From assembly GCF_000010665.1 (NCBI RefSeq), contig NC_012796.1:3191501-3255500 (forward strand): DNA of 64,000 nucleotides, given 5' to 3'. This document shows positions 51,694 to 59,996 of this stretch, piece after piece. Each line of letters starts with the position of its first letter. Position 1 is the first letter of the stretch. This stretch comes from Solidesulfovibrio magneticus RS-1 (GTDB lineage Bacteria > Desulfobacterota > Desulfovibrionia > Desulfovibrionales > Desulfovibrionaceae). Made by a program: the position numbers and the translations under genes. The notes under the pieces are model-generated. The model was given only the letters and a program-made list of their open reading frames with translations, had not been told where the DNA came from and did not search any database.

Positions 51694-53324
51694 AGGGGCA
51701 GGCGCACCCGGATATGGGTGCCGGCCGTCTCGTCGGTCTCCCAGTGCAGCTCGCCGCCGTGCAGCCGGGCGATGGTGCGGGCGATGTAGGCCCCAAGGCC
51801 GGTGCCGCCGGGCTTGCCGCTGGTGGCGTACTTGGCCGCGAAACGCCCACGAATGCCGGCGGGAATGACCCCGTGGTTGTGGACGCCGGCCACGGCCGCC
51901 TCGTCCTCCACGGCCAGGGACAGGGTGACGGCCGTGCCCGGGGGCGCGGCTTCCAGGGCGTTGGTGACAAGATTGGAAAAAGCCGTGGCTAAAAGCCCTT
52001 CCTCGCCGGCGGCCAGGGGGCCGTCGTCGTCCTCCCGGAAGCCCGGCCCAAAGGCCAGTTCGGCCTGCCGCCGCCGGGCCAGGGGAGCGGCCAGGGAGGC
52101 CTGGCGGCGCAACAACGCGGCCAGGGCCACGGGCTGGGGCCGCAGTTCGTAACGTCCCTGTTCGATGCGGCACAGGTCAAGGTTGCGAGACACCATGTCG
52201 CCCAGGCCGGCGGCCGTTTCCCGGATGACGACGGCGATTTCCCGTTGCTTGTCGGTGAGATCCCCTTCGGCCAAATGCCCGGCCAGTCCGGCGATGCCGG
52301 CCAGGGGCGAGCGCAGGTCGTGGCGCAGCATCTGCTCCACCCGGTCCCGGGCCTCCTCGGCCCGCACCCGCTCGGTGACGTCGTGGATGATGGAGAAAAG
52401 GAGCTTGCGCCCCAGATACTCCACCGGCCCGGTATAGACCTCCACCTCGCGCACCTCTCCTCCGGCCAGCCTGTGCCGGAAGCGAAAAAACCGCCGTTCG
52501 GCGTCGCCGGTCAGGGCCATGTCCCGGCGCGTCGCCTCCTCGCCGGCCGCGTTGATGTCCCAGATGGACAGACGCTGCATCTCCTCCAGGGAATAGCCGT
52601 AAAACCGGCAGGCGGCCGGATTGGCGTCCACGATGCGACCGCTGGCCGGATCGATCAGCAGCTTGATGGCGATGTTGGAAAAAAACATGGCCCGATGCCG
52701 GGCTTCGGAGTCGGCCAGGGCAGCGGCCATCTCCTGGCGCGAGAGCAGGATGGCCAGCCCCGTGGCCAGGCGCTCCAGCCGGACCACGGCCGGGGCGTCC
52801 AGCCTGTCCGGCCGGCGGTCATTGATCTGGAGCAGGCCGTGGGTGGTGTCGGCGGCGCGCAGCGGAACAAGGACCACGGTCTCGTAGCCGGCGGCGTTGC
52901 AGCGGTTGCGGGTCCCGGGCGGCAGAGCACCGGCCTGGGCCAGAAGCCTTGTGGTGGAGCCGGTGAAAAAACTGCCAAAAGGCGTGAAACAAGGCAGACG
53001 GGGATCGACGCGGCCTTGAATAACCGCGCCGCACATGCATTCAAACACGGGCCGTGCGGCCGGATCAACGGAGTCTTCCCCGGACTTGGCGCACAGCGAC
53101 GTCTCGGCGGCGACGAAACCGGCGGCAAAACCGTCGGCCACGAAATAGGGATAGTCTTCGCCCTGGCGCAGACGGATGCCCACGGCGTCGCAGCCCGTGA
53201 CACGGCGCACGATTCGCGCCGCCACGTCCAAAAGCGCCTCGCGGTCGGGCACGGCCTCCAACAAGGCCGCCCCGTCGTCCAGCCCGTCCTGGCCCGGCGT
53301 CGCTGCATCCTGAAGACTATCCAT
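51660..53324 (-). CDS. GAF-PAS histidine kinase
   Basis: 554 residues, soluble. A GAF domain (~20-195) contains a set of Cys residues (ETSLCAKSGED, FECMCGAVIQG, LPCFTPFGSFFTGSTT, RNRCNAAGYETVVLVPL) in an arrangement known from kinases of related bacteria. A PAS domain follows (~205-335: ARHRAMFFSNIAIKLLIDPASG), then HisKA (QMLRHDLRSPLAGIAG) and HATPase_c (NLVTNALEAAPPG, GTGLGAYIARTIARLHGG). The conserved Cys could bind a metal or sense redox state. No response regulator is adjacent. The tail overlaps the convergent gene at 50758 by 34 bp. Confidence 0.88.
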   Translation of the reverse strand: MDSLQDAATPGQDGLDDGAALLEAVPDREALLDVAARIVRRVTGCDAVGIRLRQGEDYPYFVADGFAAGFVAAETSLCAKSGEDSVDPAARPVFECMCGAVIQGRVDPRLPCFTPFGSFFTGSTTRLLAQAGALPPGTRNRCNAAGYETVVLVPLRAADTTHGLLQINDRRPDRLDAPAVVRLERLATGLAILLSRQEMAAALADSEARHRAMFFSNIAIKLLIDPASGRIVDANPAACRFYGYSLEEMQRLSIWDINAAGEEATRRDMALTGDAERRFFRFRHRLAGGEVREVEVYTGPVEYLGRKLLFSIIHDVTERVRAEEARDRVEQMLRHDLRSPLAGIAGLAGHLAEGDLTDKQREIAVVIRETAAGLGDMVSRNLDLCRIEQGRYELRPQPVALAALLRRQASLAAPLARRRQAELAFGPGFREDDDGPLAAGEEGLLATAFSNLVTNALEAAPPGTAVTLSLAVEDEAAVAGVHNHGVIPAGIRGRFAAKYATSGKPGGTGLGAYIARTIARLHGGELHWETDETAGTHIRVRLPLYRDSSGSPAA

Positions 53325-53422
53325 GGCCCGACACTAGCACCAGGCCTTGGATAATCACAAGAGCGGCGGAAAGGACAGGACGCAAAAAACGTCCGACCGC
53401 CCGAAACAGACGGCCGGACGCG

Positions 53423-53836
53423 TCAAAAGCAGGCGGTGATCTTGGCCAGCATGGCCGCGAATAGGCCGGCTTCCTCAGGGGACAGGGCGCACAGGATCTC
53501 CTGGGTGAGCTGGGCGTGGAGCTTGTGGTGCTCGGCAAAGAGCCGCCCGCCCTCGGGAGTCAGCCCCACCCGGATGGAACGGCGGTCGGTCTCGTGGGGT
53601 TTGCGGGCCACGAAGCCGCCCCGCTCCAGCCGGTCCACCAGCACGGTGAGCGATCCGGTGGTGATGCCCATCTTGGCGGCCAGCTCCGTCATGCGCAGGT
53701 CGCCGTCGGCCCCGAGAATCTCCAGCGTATGCATCTGGGGCAGCGACAGTCCCGATTCCTTGACCACGCCGTGCTCCCACGAGGAAAACTTCTCGTAGAA
53801 TTCAATGAGCAGGCGGGTGAGTTGTTCGTTTTCCAT
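53423..53836 (-). CDS. MarR-family regulator linked to metal ATPase
   Basis: 137 residues with a winged helix (LRMTELAAKMGITTGSLTVLVDRLERGGFVARK, wing HETDRRSIRVGLT). It begins 4 bp after the stop of a zinc/cadmium-type P-type ATPase gene, so the two are one transcript. It probably senses the transported metal or related stress and represses the operon. Two potential metal ligands are the His residues in AEHHKLHAQL; the C-terminal Cys-Phe is also notable. Confidence 0.88.
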   Translation of the reverse strand: MENEQLTRLLIEFYEKFSSWEHGVVKESGLSLPQMHTLEILGADGDLRMTELAAKMGITTGSLTVLVDRLERGGFVARKPHETDRRSIRVGLTPEGGRLFAEHHKLHAQLTQEILCALSPEEAGLFAAMLAKITACF

Positions 53837-53839
53837 GCC

Positions 53840-55750
53840 TTACTGTTTGGCGGTTGCGGCCGTAACGGCCGGTTCGGCGGTAAACGCCAGGCTGGCCGAG
53901 GACAGGACCACCACGATGGAGCCGATGTTGTGGAAAAGCGCCGCCGCCACCGGCGACAGCAAGCCGTAGCCGCTGCCAAGGATGGCCACGGAGTTGAAAA
54001 AAAGCCCCAGCCCGATGTTGACGGCGATCATTGTGGTCATGCGCCGGCCAAGATAGACCAGAAACGGCAGCCGGCCAAGGTCGTCGTTGGCCAGGGCGAT
54101 GTCGGCGGTCTCCAGGGCCACATCCGAGCCGGCCGCGCCCATGGCCACGCCCACGTTGGCCCTCGCCAGGGCCGGGGCGTCGTTGACGCCGTCGCCGACA
54201 AACAGCACCCGGCGGCCCTTTTTCTGGAAGTCGGCCAGGATGTCGAGCTTGTCTTGGGGTTTGAGCCCGGACCAGACGTCGGACACCCCGATCCGGCCGG
54301 CCAGGGTCGAAACAGCCTTGTCGTGGTCGCCGGACAAAATGCCCACGGTGGCAAGCCCCAGGCCGCGCAGCCCGGCCACGGCGGCGGCCGCCTCGTCCTT
54401 GACGGTATCGGACACGGCGAGCAGGCCCATGACCGCCCCGCCCTTTCGCACCACCAGTCCCGTGGCCCCCCGGGCATACATCGCCTCCAGGCAATCGGCC
54501 AGTCGCGGCGGCAAGGCGGCGGCCCCGCCCATCATCTCCGGGCTGCCCACTTCCACCACCTCGCCGTCCAGTTCCCCCCGAAGCCCCAGCCCCGCCTCGG
54601 CGGTCAGGGAATCGGCCAGACGCGCCTCGACGCCGGCCGCCCTGGCGGCGTCCAGCACGGCCGTAGCCAGCGGATGGTTGCAGTGGCGCTCCAGGCAGGC
54701 GGCGCAGCCCAGGACCTCGGCCTCGCCCACCCCATCAGCCGGGATCACGGCCTCGACCACGGGCCGGCCCAGGGTCAGGGTGCCTGTCTTGTCGAAAAGG
54801 GCCACGTCAGCCCGGGCCACCTCTTCCAGGTACTGGCCGCCCTTTATAAGGATGCCCCGCTTGGCCGCCCGGCCGATGGCCGCCACCGTGGCCGTAGGCG
54901 CGGCCATGAGCAGCGCGCAAGGGCAGCCGGCCACCAGCACGGCCACGGCCCGGTCGGCGTCGCCGCTTATAAGCCAAGCCAAGGCGGCGCAGGCCAGAAC
55001 CAGGGGTGTGAAATATTTCGCGTGGTTGTCGACGACACGCCCGGCCCGGGGCTTGCCGGCCTCGGCCGCGACCACGAGCTTCACCACCTTGCCAAAGGTC
55101 GAGTCCTCGCCAACCTTGGTGGCCCGGGCCGTCACCCGGCCGGTGTAGTTGAGCGTGCCGGCCAGGATCGTGTCGCCGGGGACCCGCTCGCGCGGCAGGG
55201 ATTCGCCGGTCAGGGCCGACTCGTCCACGGCCGTAGTCCCGGCCTCGATGACCGCGTCCACCGCAATACGCTCACCCGGCCGCACCATGACCAGATCGCC
55301 GGCCCGGACCTCGGCCACGGGCACGACCCGCTCGGCTCCGTCCGCGCCGACCACGGTCGCCTCCTCCGGGGCCAGCTGGGCCAAAGCCTCGATGGAGCGC
55401 CTGGCCCCGTCGCTCACCGCCTCTTCCACCAGCGCCCCCAGGGTCATGATAAAGCTCACCACGGCGGCGGTGAGCAGTTCCCCCTGTAAAATGGAGGCGA
55501 CAATGGCGATGCTCACCAGCTCGTCGACGTTGACCCGGCGCTCCAAAACGCCCTTGGCCGCCTCGACCACAATGGGCGCGCCGTTTATGGCCACCGCCAC
55601 CAGGGCAAAAGCCCCGGCCCCAAAACCCCAGCCGTTCTCGCCCAGTATCCAGGCAACCAGGGCCAGCGCCCCGCCGCCCAGGCACACGGCGAAATCCTTG
55701 AAGGAGAAAAGCCCCCGATAGTCGCCTAGGTTCGAAAATCGTCCGATCAT
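53840..55750 (-). CDS. Zinc/cadmium/cobalt-type P1B ATPase
   Basis: 636-residue heavy-metal efflux pump. The metal site is CPC (276-278 in VAGCPCALLMAAPTA), the phosphorylation motif DKTGTLT has Asp320, the HP dipeptide lies in ERHCNHPLA, the actuator loop is TGES, and VGDGVNDAPAL is intact. There is no N-terminal HMA domain: the protein starts at the membrane part (~20 residues in), shorter than ZntA (~730). CPC with downstream features resembling ZntA suggests Zn/Cd/Pb export (family inference). Paired with a MarR regulator 4 bp downstream. Distinct from the SCA-type pump at 246-2462. Confidence 0.92.
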   Translation of the reverse strand: MIGRFSNLGDYRGLFSFKDFAVCLGGGALALVAWILGENGWGFGAGAFALVAVAINGAPIVVEAAKGVLERRVNVDELVSIAIVASILQGELLTAAVVSFIMTLGALVEEAVSDGARRSIEALAQLAPEEATVVGADGAERVVPVAEVRAGDLVMVRPGERIAVDAVIEAGTTAVDESALTGESLPRERVPGDTILAGTLNYTGRVTARATKVGEDSTFGKVVKLVVAAEAGKPRAGRVVDNHAKYFTPLVLACAALAWLISGDADRAVAVLVAGCPCALLMAAPTATVAAIGRAAKRGILIKGGQYLEEVARADVALFDKTGTLTLGRPVVEAVIPADGVGEAEVLGCAACLERHCNHPLATAVLDAARAAGVEARLADSLTAEAGLGLRGELDGEVVEVGSPEMMGGAAALPPRLADCLEAMYARGATGLVVRKGGAVMGLLAVSDTVKDEAAAAVAGLRGLGLATVGILSGDHDKAVSTLAGRIGVSDVWSGLKPQDKLDILADFQKKGRRVLFVGDGVNDAPALARANVGVAMGAAGSDVALETADIALANDDLGRLPFLVYLGRRMTTMIAVNIGLGLFFNSVAILGSGYGLLSPVAAALFHNIGSIVVVLSSASLAFTAEPAVTAATAKQ

Positions 55751-55790
55751 GGGTACACCTCGTTAGTGTGCGAAATAGAATACGAAGAGT

Positions 55791-55829
55791 GCCTCCGGCG
55801 GCCGGGGGCCTGAGGCCCCCGGACCCCCC
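55791..55829 (+). repeat. GC-rich palindromic repeat, copy 3
   Basis: 39-bp copy of the element at 24248-24286 and 27183-27221; it differs from copy 1 at a single base (GGC for GAC near the left end). It lies 41 bp upstream of the P-type ATPase start. Similarity to copy 1 seems to continue weakly for ~60 bp to the right. Confidence 0.85.
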
Positions 55830-56115
55830 AACGGGAAGAAAGGGGGTAAGGGGGGCTTGTCGGGCCGCCGGATTGGTCGGATGCGCCCCGCGACAGAGGA
55901 TCAATAGGAAACACCGATGCGGCGTCTGTTTTCCGGTCCATCCCCCGCAGCCTTGCCATCCGCCCAACCTACGGCCTTGCCCCGTAAGCCCTGGGCTTTG
56001 CCCGGCGGCTTTGAGCCGGACGGCGTGATTCCGGTTCCCAGCAACGCCGTTGCCTTGAAGACGTGATATCTCTATTGCATGAAATTTTGATTGTCAAATA
56101 TCTTGAAAGACAAAA

Positions 56116-56141
56116 AGGCGAGGAAGTCGCCTTCCCCGCCT
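56116..56141 (-). terminator. Terminator of gap
   Basis: 11-bp stem with one mismatch (56116-56126 and 56131-56141, loop TCGC). On the minus strand it is followed by TTTTTGTCTTTC, the form of an intrinsic terminator, about 24 bp after the gap stop. Confidence 0.8.
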
Positions 56142-56164
56142 CACATCAAAACAAGCGTCAGGTA

Positions 56165-57181
56165 TTACAAGCCCTTTTCGGCCATAAAGGCGACCAGGTC
56201 GGACACCCGGCAGGAATAGCCCCATTCGTTGTCGTACCAGGCCAGGATCTTGGCCATGTCGCCGCCCTGGACGAAGGTGTATTCGCCGTCCACGATGGAG
56301 GAACGGGAATCGGCCTTGAAGTCCGAGGACACCAGCGGCAGTTCGGAGAAGCCGAGAATGCCGGCCAGCGGCCCGTCGGCGGCGGTCTTGAGGGCCGCGC
56401 GCAGGTCGTCGGTGGTGGTGGATTTTTCCAGCTGCACCACGAAATCGACCAGGGAGACGGTGGGGGTCGGCACACGCACGGACAGCCCCGAGAATTTGCC
56501 CTTGAGGTCCGGGATGACCAGGGCCACGGCCTGGGCCGCGCCGGTGGAGGTCGGGATCATGTTGCAGGCGGCGGCCCGGGCCCGGCGCAGGTCCTTATGC
56601 GGCAGATCCAGGATGCGCTGGTCGTTGGTGTAGGCGTGGATGGTGGTCATCACGCCCTTGACGATGCCGAAGTGCTCGTGGACCACCTTGGCCACCGGAG
56701 CCAGGCAGTTGGTGGTGCAGGAGGCGTTGGAAATAATGTGGTGGGCGGCCGGGTCGTACTTGTCGTCGTTGACGCCAAGGACGATGGTCAGGTCCTCTTC
56801 CTTGGCCGGCGAGGTGATGATGACCTTTTTTGCGCCGGCGTCGATGTGGGCCTGGCACTTGGGGCCGGTGCGGAAAATACCGGTGGATTCGATGACCACG
56901 TCCACGCCGAGTTCGCCCCAGGGCAGGCCCTTGGGGTCGCGTTCGGCGAAATTGCGAATGTGCCAGTCGCCGACCACCATGACGTCGCCTTCGACCCGGG
57001 CGGCCACGGGCAGCTTGCCGTAGTTGGTGTCGTAGGACAGCAGGTGGGCGTTGGTGGCCACGTCGAACAGGTCGTTGATGGCGACCACGTCCATGGCCTC
57101 GGCGTGGCGTTCCAGAATGGCTTTGAGGACTTGCCGGCCGATGCGGCCGAAGCCGTTGATGGCGATGCGAAGCTTTTGCAT
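56165..57181 (-). CDS. gap: Glyceraldehyde-3-phosphate dehydrogenase, type I
   Basis: 338-residue glycolytic/gluconeogenic enzyme that oxidises and phosphorylates glyceraldehyde 3-phosphate with NAD. NAD fold [16 protein letters not shown], catalytic Cys155 in [12 protein letters not shown], catalytic His in [10 protein letters not shown], and the C-terminal [12 protein letters not shown] signature. Asp residues after the NAD fold (INDLFD) suggest NAD rather than NADP preference. It starts 12 bp after the stop of a GAF-domain gene and ends at a terminator. Confidence 0.97.
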   Translation of the reverse strand: MQKLRIAINGFGRIGRQVLKAILERHAEAMDVVAINDLFDVATNAHLLSYDTNYGKLPVAARVEGDVMVVGDWHIRNFAERDPKGLPWGELGVDVVIESTGIFRTGPKCQAHIDAGAKKVIITSPAKEEDLTIVLGVNDDKYDPAAHHIISNASCTTNCLAPVAKVVHEHFGIVKGVMTTIHAYTNDQRILDLPHKDLRRARAAACNMIPTSTGAAQAVALVIPDLKGKFSGLSVRVPTPTVSLVDFVVQLEKSTTTDDLRAALKTAADGPLAGILGFSELPLVSSDFKADSRSSIVDGEYTFVQGGDMAKILAWYDNEWGYSCRVSDLVAFMAEKGL

Positions 57182-57193
57182 ATGCCGTTTCCT

Positions 57194-57754
57194 CTACTCG
57201 TGCATGGTGTATTCGTAGGCGGTCAGCAGTTCGTAATCGGTGCGCAGCGCCTGATGCAGCCGGGCGTTCTCGATGGCCATGGCCGAAAGGTTGGCGATGG
57301 CCGTGGCAAAATTGATCTCGCTTTGGGAGAACTCGCGGATGTTGGAGCAGTACAGGCGCATGACGCCGATATGGCGGCCGTCCACGGTCAGCGGCAAGGC
57401 CATGACCGAGGCGATGCCTTCCTCGCGCGCGGCGTCGGGGTACTGGAACATCGGATCGGAACCGGCGTCCTTGATCTGCACGACCTTGCCGGTCAGGGTT
57501 TCCTGGTCGATGCGGCTTTTGGCCACCTCGATGGTTCCTTTGCGCAGATAGCCCTTGCTCAGGCCATGGGAAGTGCCGGCAAGCAAGGTCTTGCCCTGGC
57601 GGTCCAGCAGCCGGATGGAGCAGGCCTTGGCGGCAAGGGATTTGGTCGCCTGCTCGGCGATGGAGTGGAGGACAGTGGCCGGCTCCAGGCTCGAATTGAT
57701 GCACATGGCCACTTCATAGAGGCTGCGGTAATAGGCGCATTCCTGTTCGCTCAT
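57194..57754 (-). CDS. GAF domain protein cotranscribed with gap
   Basis: 186 residues, essentially one GAF domain (VLHSIAEQATKSLAAKACSIRLLD, GTSHGLSKGYLRKGTIEV, GIASVMALPLTVDGRHIGVMRLYC, FATAIANLSAMAIENARLH). ATG 57754 is preceded by a strong GGGAGGGAG; an open frame runs five codons further. No kinase, cyclase or DNA-binding part is attached, so it is a stand-alone small-ligand or redox sensor. Its stop lies 12 bp before gap, so it may tune that enzyme or simply share the promoter. Confidence 0.85.
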   Translation of the reverse strand: MSEQECAYYRSLYEVAMCINSSLEPATVLHSIAEQATKSLAAKACSIRLLDRQGKTLLAGTSHGLSKGYLRKGTIEVAKSRIDQETLTGKVVQIKDAGSDPMFQYPDAAREEGIASVMALPLTVDGRHIGVMRLYCSNIREFSQSEINFATAIANLSAMAIENARLHQALRTDYELLTAYEYTMHE

Positions 57755-58027
57755 GACTCCCTCCCGCAAGGGGGTGGTTGGGGCGGCGGCGGACGATCCG
57801 CCGGCCGGGTCTCGTCTCCATGCCGGTCCATTGCGAAGGCCGGATGACGACTGTGCGGCAGCATACGGAATTTGAATAAAAAGGAAAAGGTTTTCATTGT
57901 ACCGGTAAGCCTGACCGTAAGCAGCCCGATCCAGCCCGTCTTCCCGGCGTGGTCACGGCAGGCTGGTCAATTCGGTACTGCGCGATGGTAGAGGGCTGTT
58001 CCGGACTGTCCCGGCCGGGTTGCAGGC

Positions 58028-58049
58028 CCGGCCGCCTTCAGGCGGCCGG
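58028..58049 (-). terminator. Hairpin overlapping the stop of the diguanylate cyclase gene
   Basis: Perfect 9-bp GC stem (58028-58036 and 58041-58049, loop TTCA) that contains the TGA stop (58038-58040). No T tract follows, so it may stabilise the mRNA end or work with Rho. Confidence 0.5.
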
Positions 58050-59105
58050 CTGCTCGAACCGGGCGACGTTGTTGCGTCCGCCGGATTTCACCTGATACAT
58101 GGCCGCGTCGGCGGCGGCGATGAGGTCGTCGCCGGACATGCCCGGGACAAAGGCGGCCACGCCAATGGACACGGTAAAACGGATGGGCGCTTCAGCCAGC
58201 TTACCGTCGATGCGGGGGCGAAACTCGTAGTTCTGCACGGCCAGCCGGATGGCGTCGGCATGAAACTGGGCGTCGTCGCCGTCCAGGTCGCACACCAGCA
58301 CCAGCTCGTCGCCGCCGTAGCGGGCGGCGAACCAGCCGTGGCGACCGGCATGGGCGTCGATGATCTTGGCCAGGGTACGCAACACGTCGTCGCCGACCAC
58401 ATGGCCGTAGGCGTCGTTGATGGCGGTCTTGAAGTTGTCCACGTCGATCATCATGGCGGTAAGCGGCGCGCCCTCGGCCTCGGCCCGGGCCACGGCCGCG
58501 CGCAGATGCTCTTCCAGGGAGCGGCGATTGTGCAGGGGGGCCAGCAGCGGGTCGACCTGGATGATCTTTTCGAGCTGCTGGGCCTTGCGTTCCCAGGCCT
58601 GGGCCTCCTCGCGGTAATGGGCGAGCATGTTGCCGACCAGGGTGCGCAGCTTGGGGATCATGACCGAGGGGTCCTCGCCGCCGGCCAGGGTATCGAGGGT
58701 CTCACGGCCAAAGCGGCCCACGAGCTTGCTGCGCTCCTGCTCCGAGGTCAGCGTCTCTTCCAGAAAGGCGGTAATGGACTGGGCCAGGGATTTGGAGGCC
58801 GCCTTTTCGTTTTCAAGCTGGTCCTTGACGGCGGCCATGGGCAGGTGGTCGGTGAGAAACAGTTCCAGGCCGCCAAGCAGGCGTTGGAGATGTTCGGGGG
58901 AAGGATCACGCCGGGCCAGTTCCGAAAAGACGTATTCCTGCAGGCACTTCTTGCGCGAGTCGTCGAAAATCGAAAACTGCCGCAGCAGGTTGCGCACAAA
59001 AAGCAGCACCGCCAGCCAGGACGAATCATTGCCGCAGCCGAGTTTGTGAAGCTCGCCGCACAGTTTGCGGATGTCGCACGGCGCTTCCTGACAGCCCAGG
59101 TGCAT
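58038..59105 (-). CDS. Diguanylate cyclase with Cys-rich N-terminus
   Basis: 355 residues. Met 59105 is chosen since GGAGGAAGG lies 5-8 bp upstream. The first 24 residues carry four Cys (positions 5, 10, 16, 24). A helical, roughly 160-residue sensor part with coiled-coil character follows (ENEKAASKSLAQSITAFLEETL, EEAQAWERKAQQLEKI), then a GGDEF domain (~190-350) with RYGGDELVLV. The usual DxLTGLxNR opening is altered to DPLLAPLHNRRSLEE. No RxxD inhibitory site precedes the GGDEL. It probably makes cyclic di-GMP in response to an unknown, perhaps metal or redox, signal. Confidence 0.85.
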   Translation of the reverse strand: MHLGCQEAPCDIRKLCGELHKLGCGNDSSWLAVLLFVRNLLRQFSIFDDSRKKCLQEYVFSELARRDPSPEHLQRLLGGLELFLTDHLPMAAVKDQLENEKAASKSLAQSITAFLEETLTSEQERSKLVGRFGRETLDTLAGGEDPSVMIPKLRTLVGNMLAHYREEAQAWERKAQQLEKIIQVDPLLAPLHNRRSLEEHLRAAVARAEAEGAPLTAMMIDVDNFKTAINDAYGHVVGDDVLRTLAKIIDAHAGRHGWFAARYGGDELVLVCDLDGDDAQFHADAIRLAVQNYEFRPRIDGKLAEAPIRFTVSIGVAAFVPGMSGDDLIAAADAAMYQVKSGGRNNVARFEQPAA

Positions 59106-59254
59106 CAAACCCTTCCTCCCCAAACGGTCCGCATCGAAACGGTCGGTCTGCCATCAATCCAACGTACTGCATAACCCGCCCGCGCGCACGGAGCAAGAGC
59201 CGACGCGCGCTCCCGCCGCAAATCGGATCATTTTTGTCTTTGCCGACAGACAGA

Positions 59255-59307
59255 GACATTTTGACCCACACCCTTTGTCCCACCGCCAGAGCCGGTGACA
59301 TTTTGAC
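59255..59307 (+). repeat. Direct repeat GACATTTTGAC upstream of dksA-like gene
   Basis: The 11-mer GACATTTTGAC occurs at 59255-59265 and again at 59297-59307, 42 bp apart start to start (about four helical turns). The region lies between the divergent diguanylate cyclase and dksA-like genes. The second copy contains a TTGACG that could be a -35. May be paired regulator sites. Confidence 0.45.
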
Positions 59308-59402
59308 GCAAAGCCCGATACCTCTTTACCTCCGTCCCGGTTTTGATTACTGGAGTCAATTTTCAAGCCGGAGCTGTAAGGCCGGCGGCCGAGGAGGACT
59401 TC

Positions 59403-59765
59403 ATGGATCCCAAGGACGTCGAATTTTTCCGCGAACTTCTAAACGGCATGCTCCAGGACATCCTCAAGAAGGGCGAGGAAACCATCGAGGACATGACCGA
59501 CACCGTCGAGGTGTACGCCGACCCGGCCGACCGGGCCACGGCCGAGTCCGACCGGGCCTTTACCCTGCGCCTGCGCGACCGGGAACGTCGCCTGATCAAG
59601 AAGATCAAGGAAGCCATCGAGCGCATCGACGAAGGCACCTACGGCGAGTGCGTGGAGTGCGGCGAGGACATCAGCGTCGCCCGCATGAAAGCCCGTCCGG
59701 TCACCACCTTGTGCATCAAATGCAAAAGCCGCCAGGAGGCCGACGAAGACCTCCGGGGAGATTAG
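59403..59765 (+). CDS. DksA/TraR family zinc-finger protein
   Basis: 120 residues. An N-terminal coiled coil (FFRELLNGMLQDILKKGEETIED ... RRLIKKIKEAIERID) leads to a canonical four-Cys zinc finger, C-x2-C-x17-C-x2-C (CVECGEDISVARMKARPVTTLCIKCK). Acidic residues near the coiled-coil tip (DMTDTVEVYADPADRAT) correspond to the Asp pair DksA inserts into the RNA polymerase secondary channel. Shorter than E. coli DksA (151). ATG 59403 follows GGAGGA. It probably tunes transcription together with (p)ppGpp. Confidence 0.92.
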   Translation: MDPKDVEFFRELLNGMLQDILKKGEETIEDMTDTVEVYADPADRATAESDRAFTLRLRDRERRLIKKIKEAIERIDEGTYGECVECGEDISVARMKARPVTTLCIKCKSRQEADEDLRGD

Positions 59766-59778
59766 CGCCGCGCCCTTG

Positions 59779-59830
59779 GAAAATACGCCCGTATTTTCAC
59801 CCGGGGCAACGCTCCGGGGTATTTTCCTTT
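59779..59830 (+). terminator. Nested hairpins after the dksA-like gene
   Basis: GAAAATAC (59779-59786), loop GCCC and GTATTTTC (59791-59798) form a perfect 8-bp stem. A second GTATTTTCC at 59819-59827 can pair with the same left arm, enclosing a CCGGGG/CTCCGG hairpin. The distal structure ends in TTTTCCTTT. The two pairings exclude one another, like an attenuator, though termination is the simpler reading. Confidence 0.55.
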
Positions 59831-59996
59831 AAGCTCCGGTCAACGGACAGAAAGGACGCAGCGCCAAAGCCGGCCGGCCAGGCCCCCGATCCGCCAAAGA
59901 CGGCGGCGGTCGTTGTTGCCGGTTCGGCCGCCGGCCCCGCCTGGCGGCAGACAAACCCTGTCCGGGACGTTCCCGGGCCGGGAGGAGACGTCGCCC

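Larger units (their letters stand above)
55751..56164. other. Gene-free region with dispersed repeat
   Basis: 414 bp between the metal ATPase start and the GAPDH stop. It holds repeat copy 3 (55791-55829) and then ~60 bp that resemble the flank of copy 1, with GGGCCG, TTGGT and GG-TG in the same order. A GAPDH terminator lies at 56116-56141. The remaining ~200 bp show no open frame with credible codon use. A TATTCT on the minus strand near 55780 could be the -10 of the ATPase promoter. Confidence 0.55.

Noticed and set aside
53516-55489. Long plus-strand open frame (about 650 codons)
   Set aside because: Antisense to the MarR gene and P-type ATPase; low-complexity translation, no ribosome site.
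56063-57847. Plus-strand open frame of about 590 codons
   Set aside because: Antisense to gap and the GAF gene, which are certain; the frame even runs through the gap terminator.
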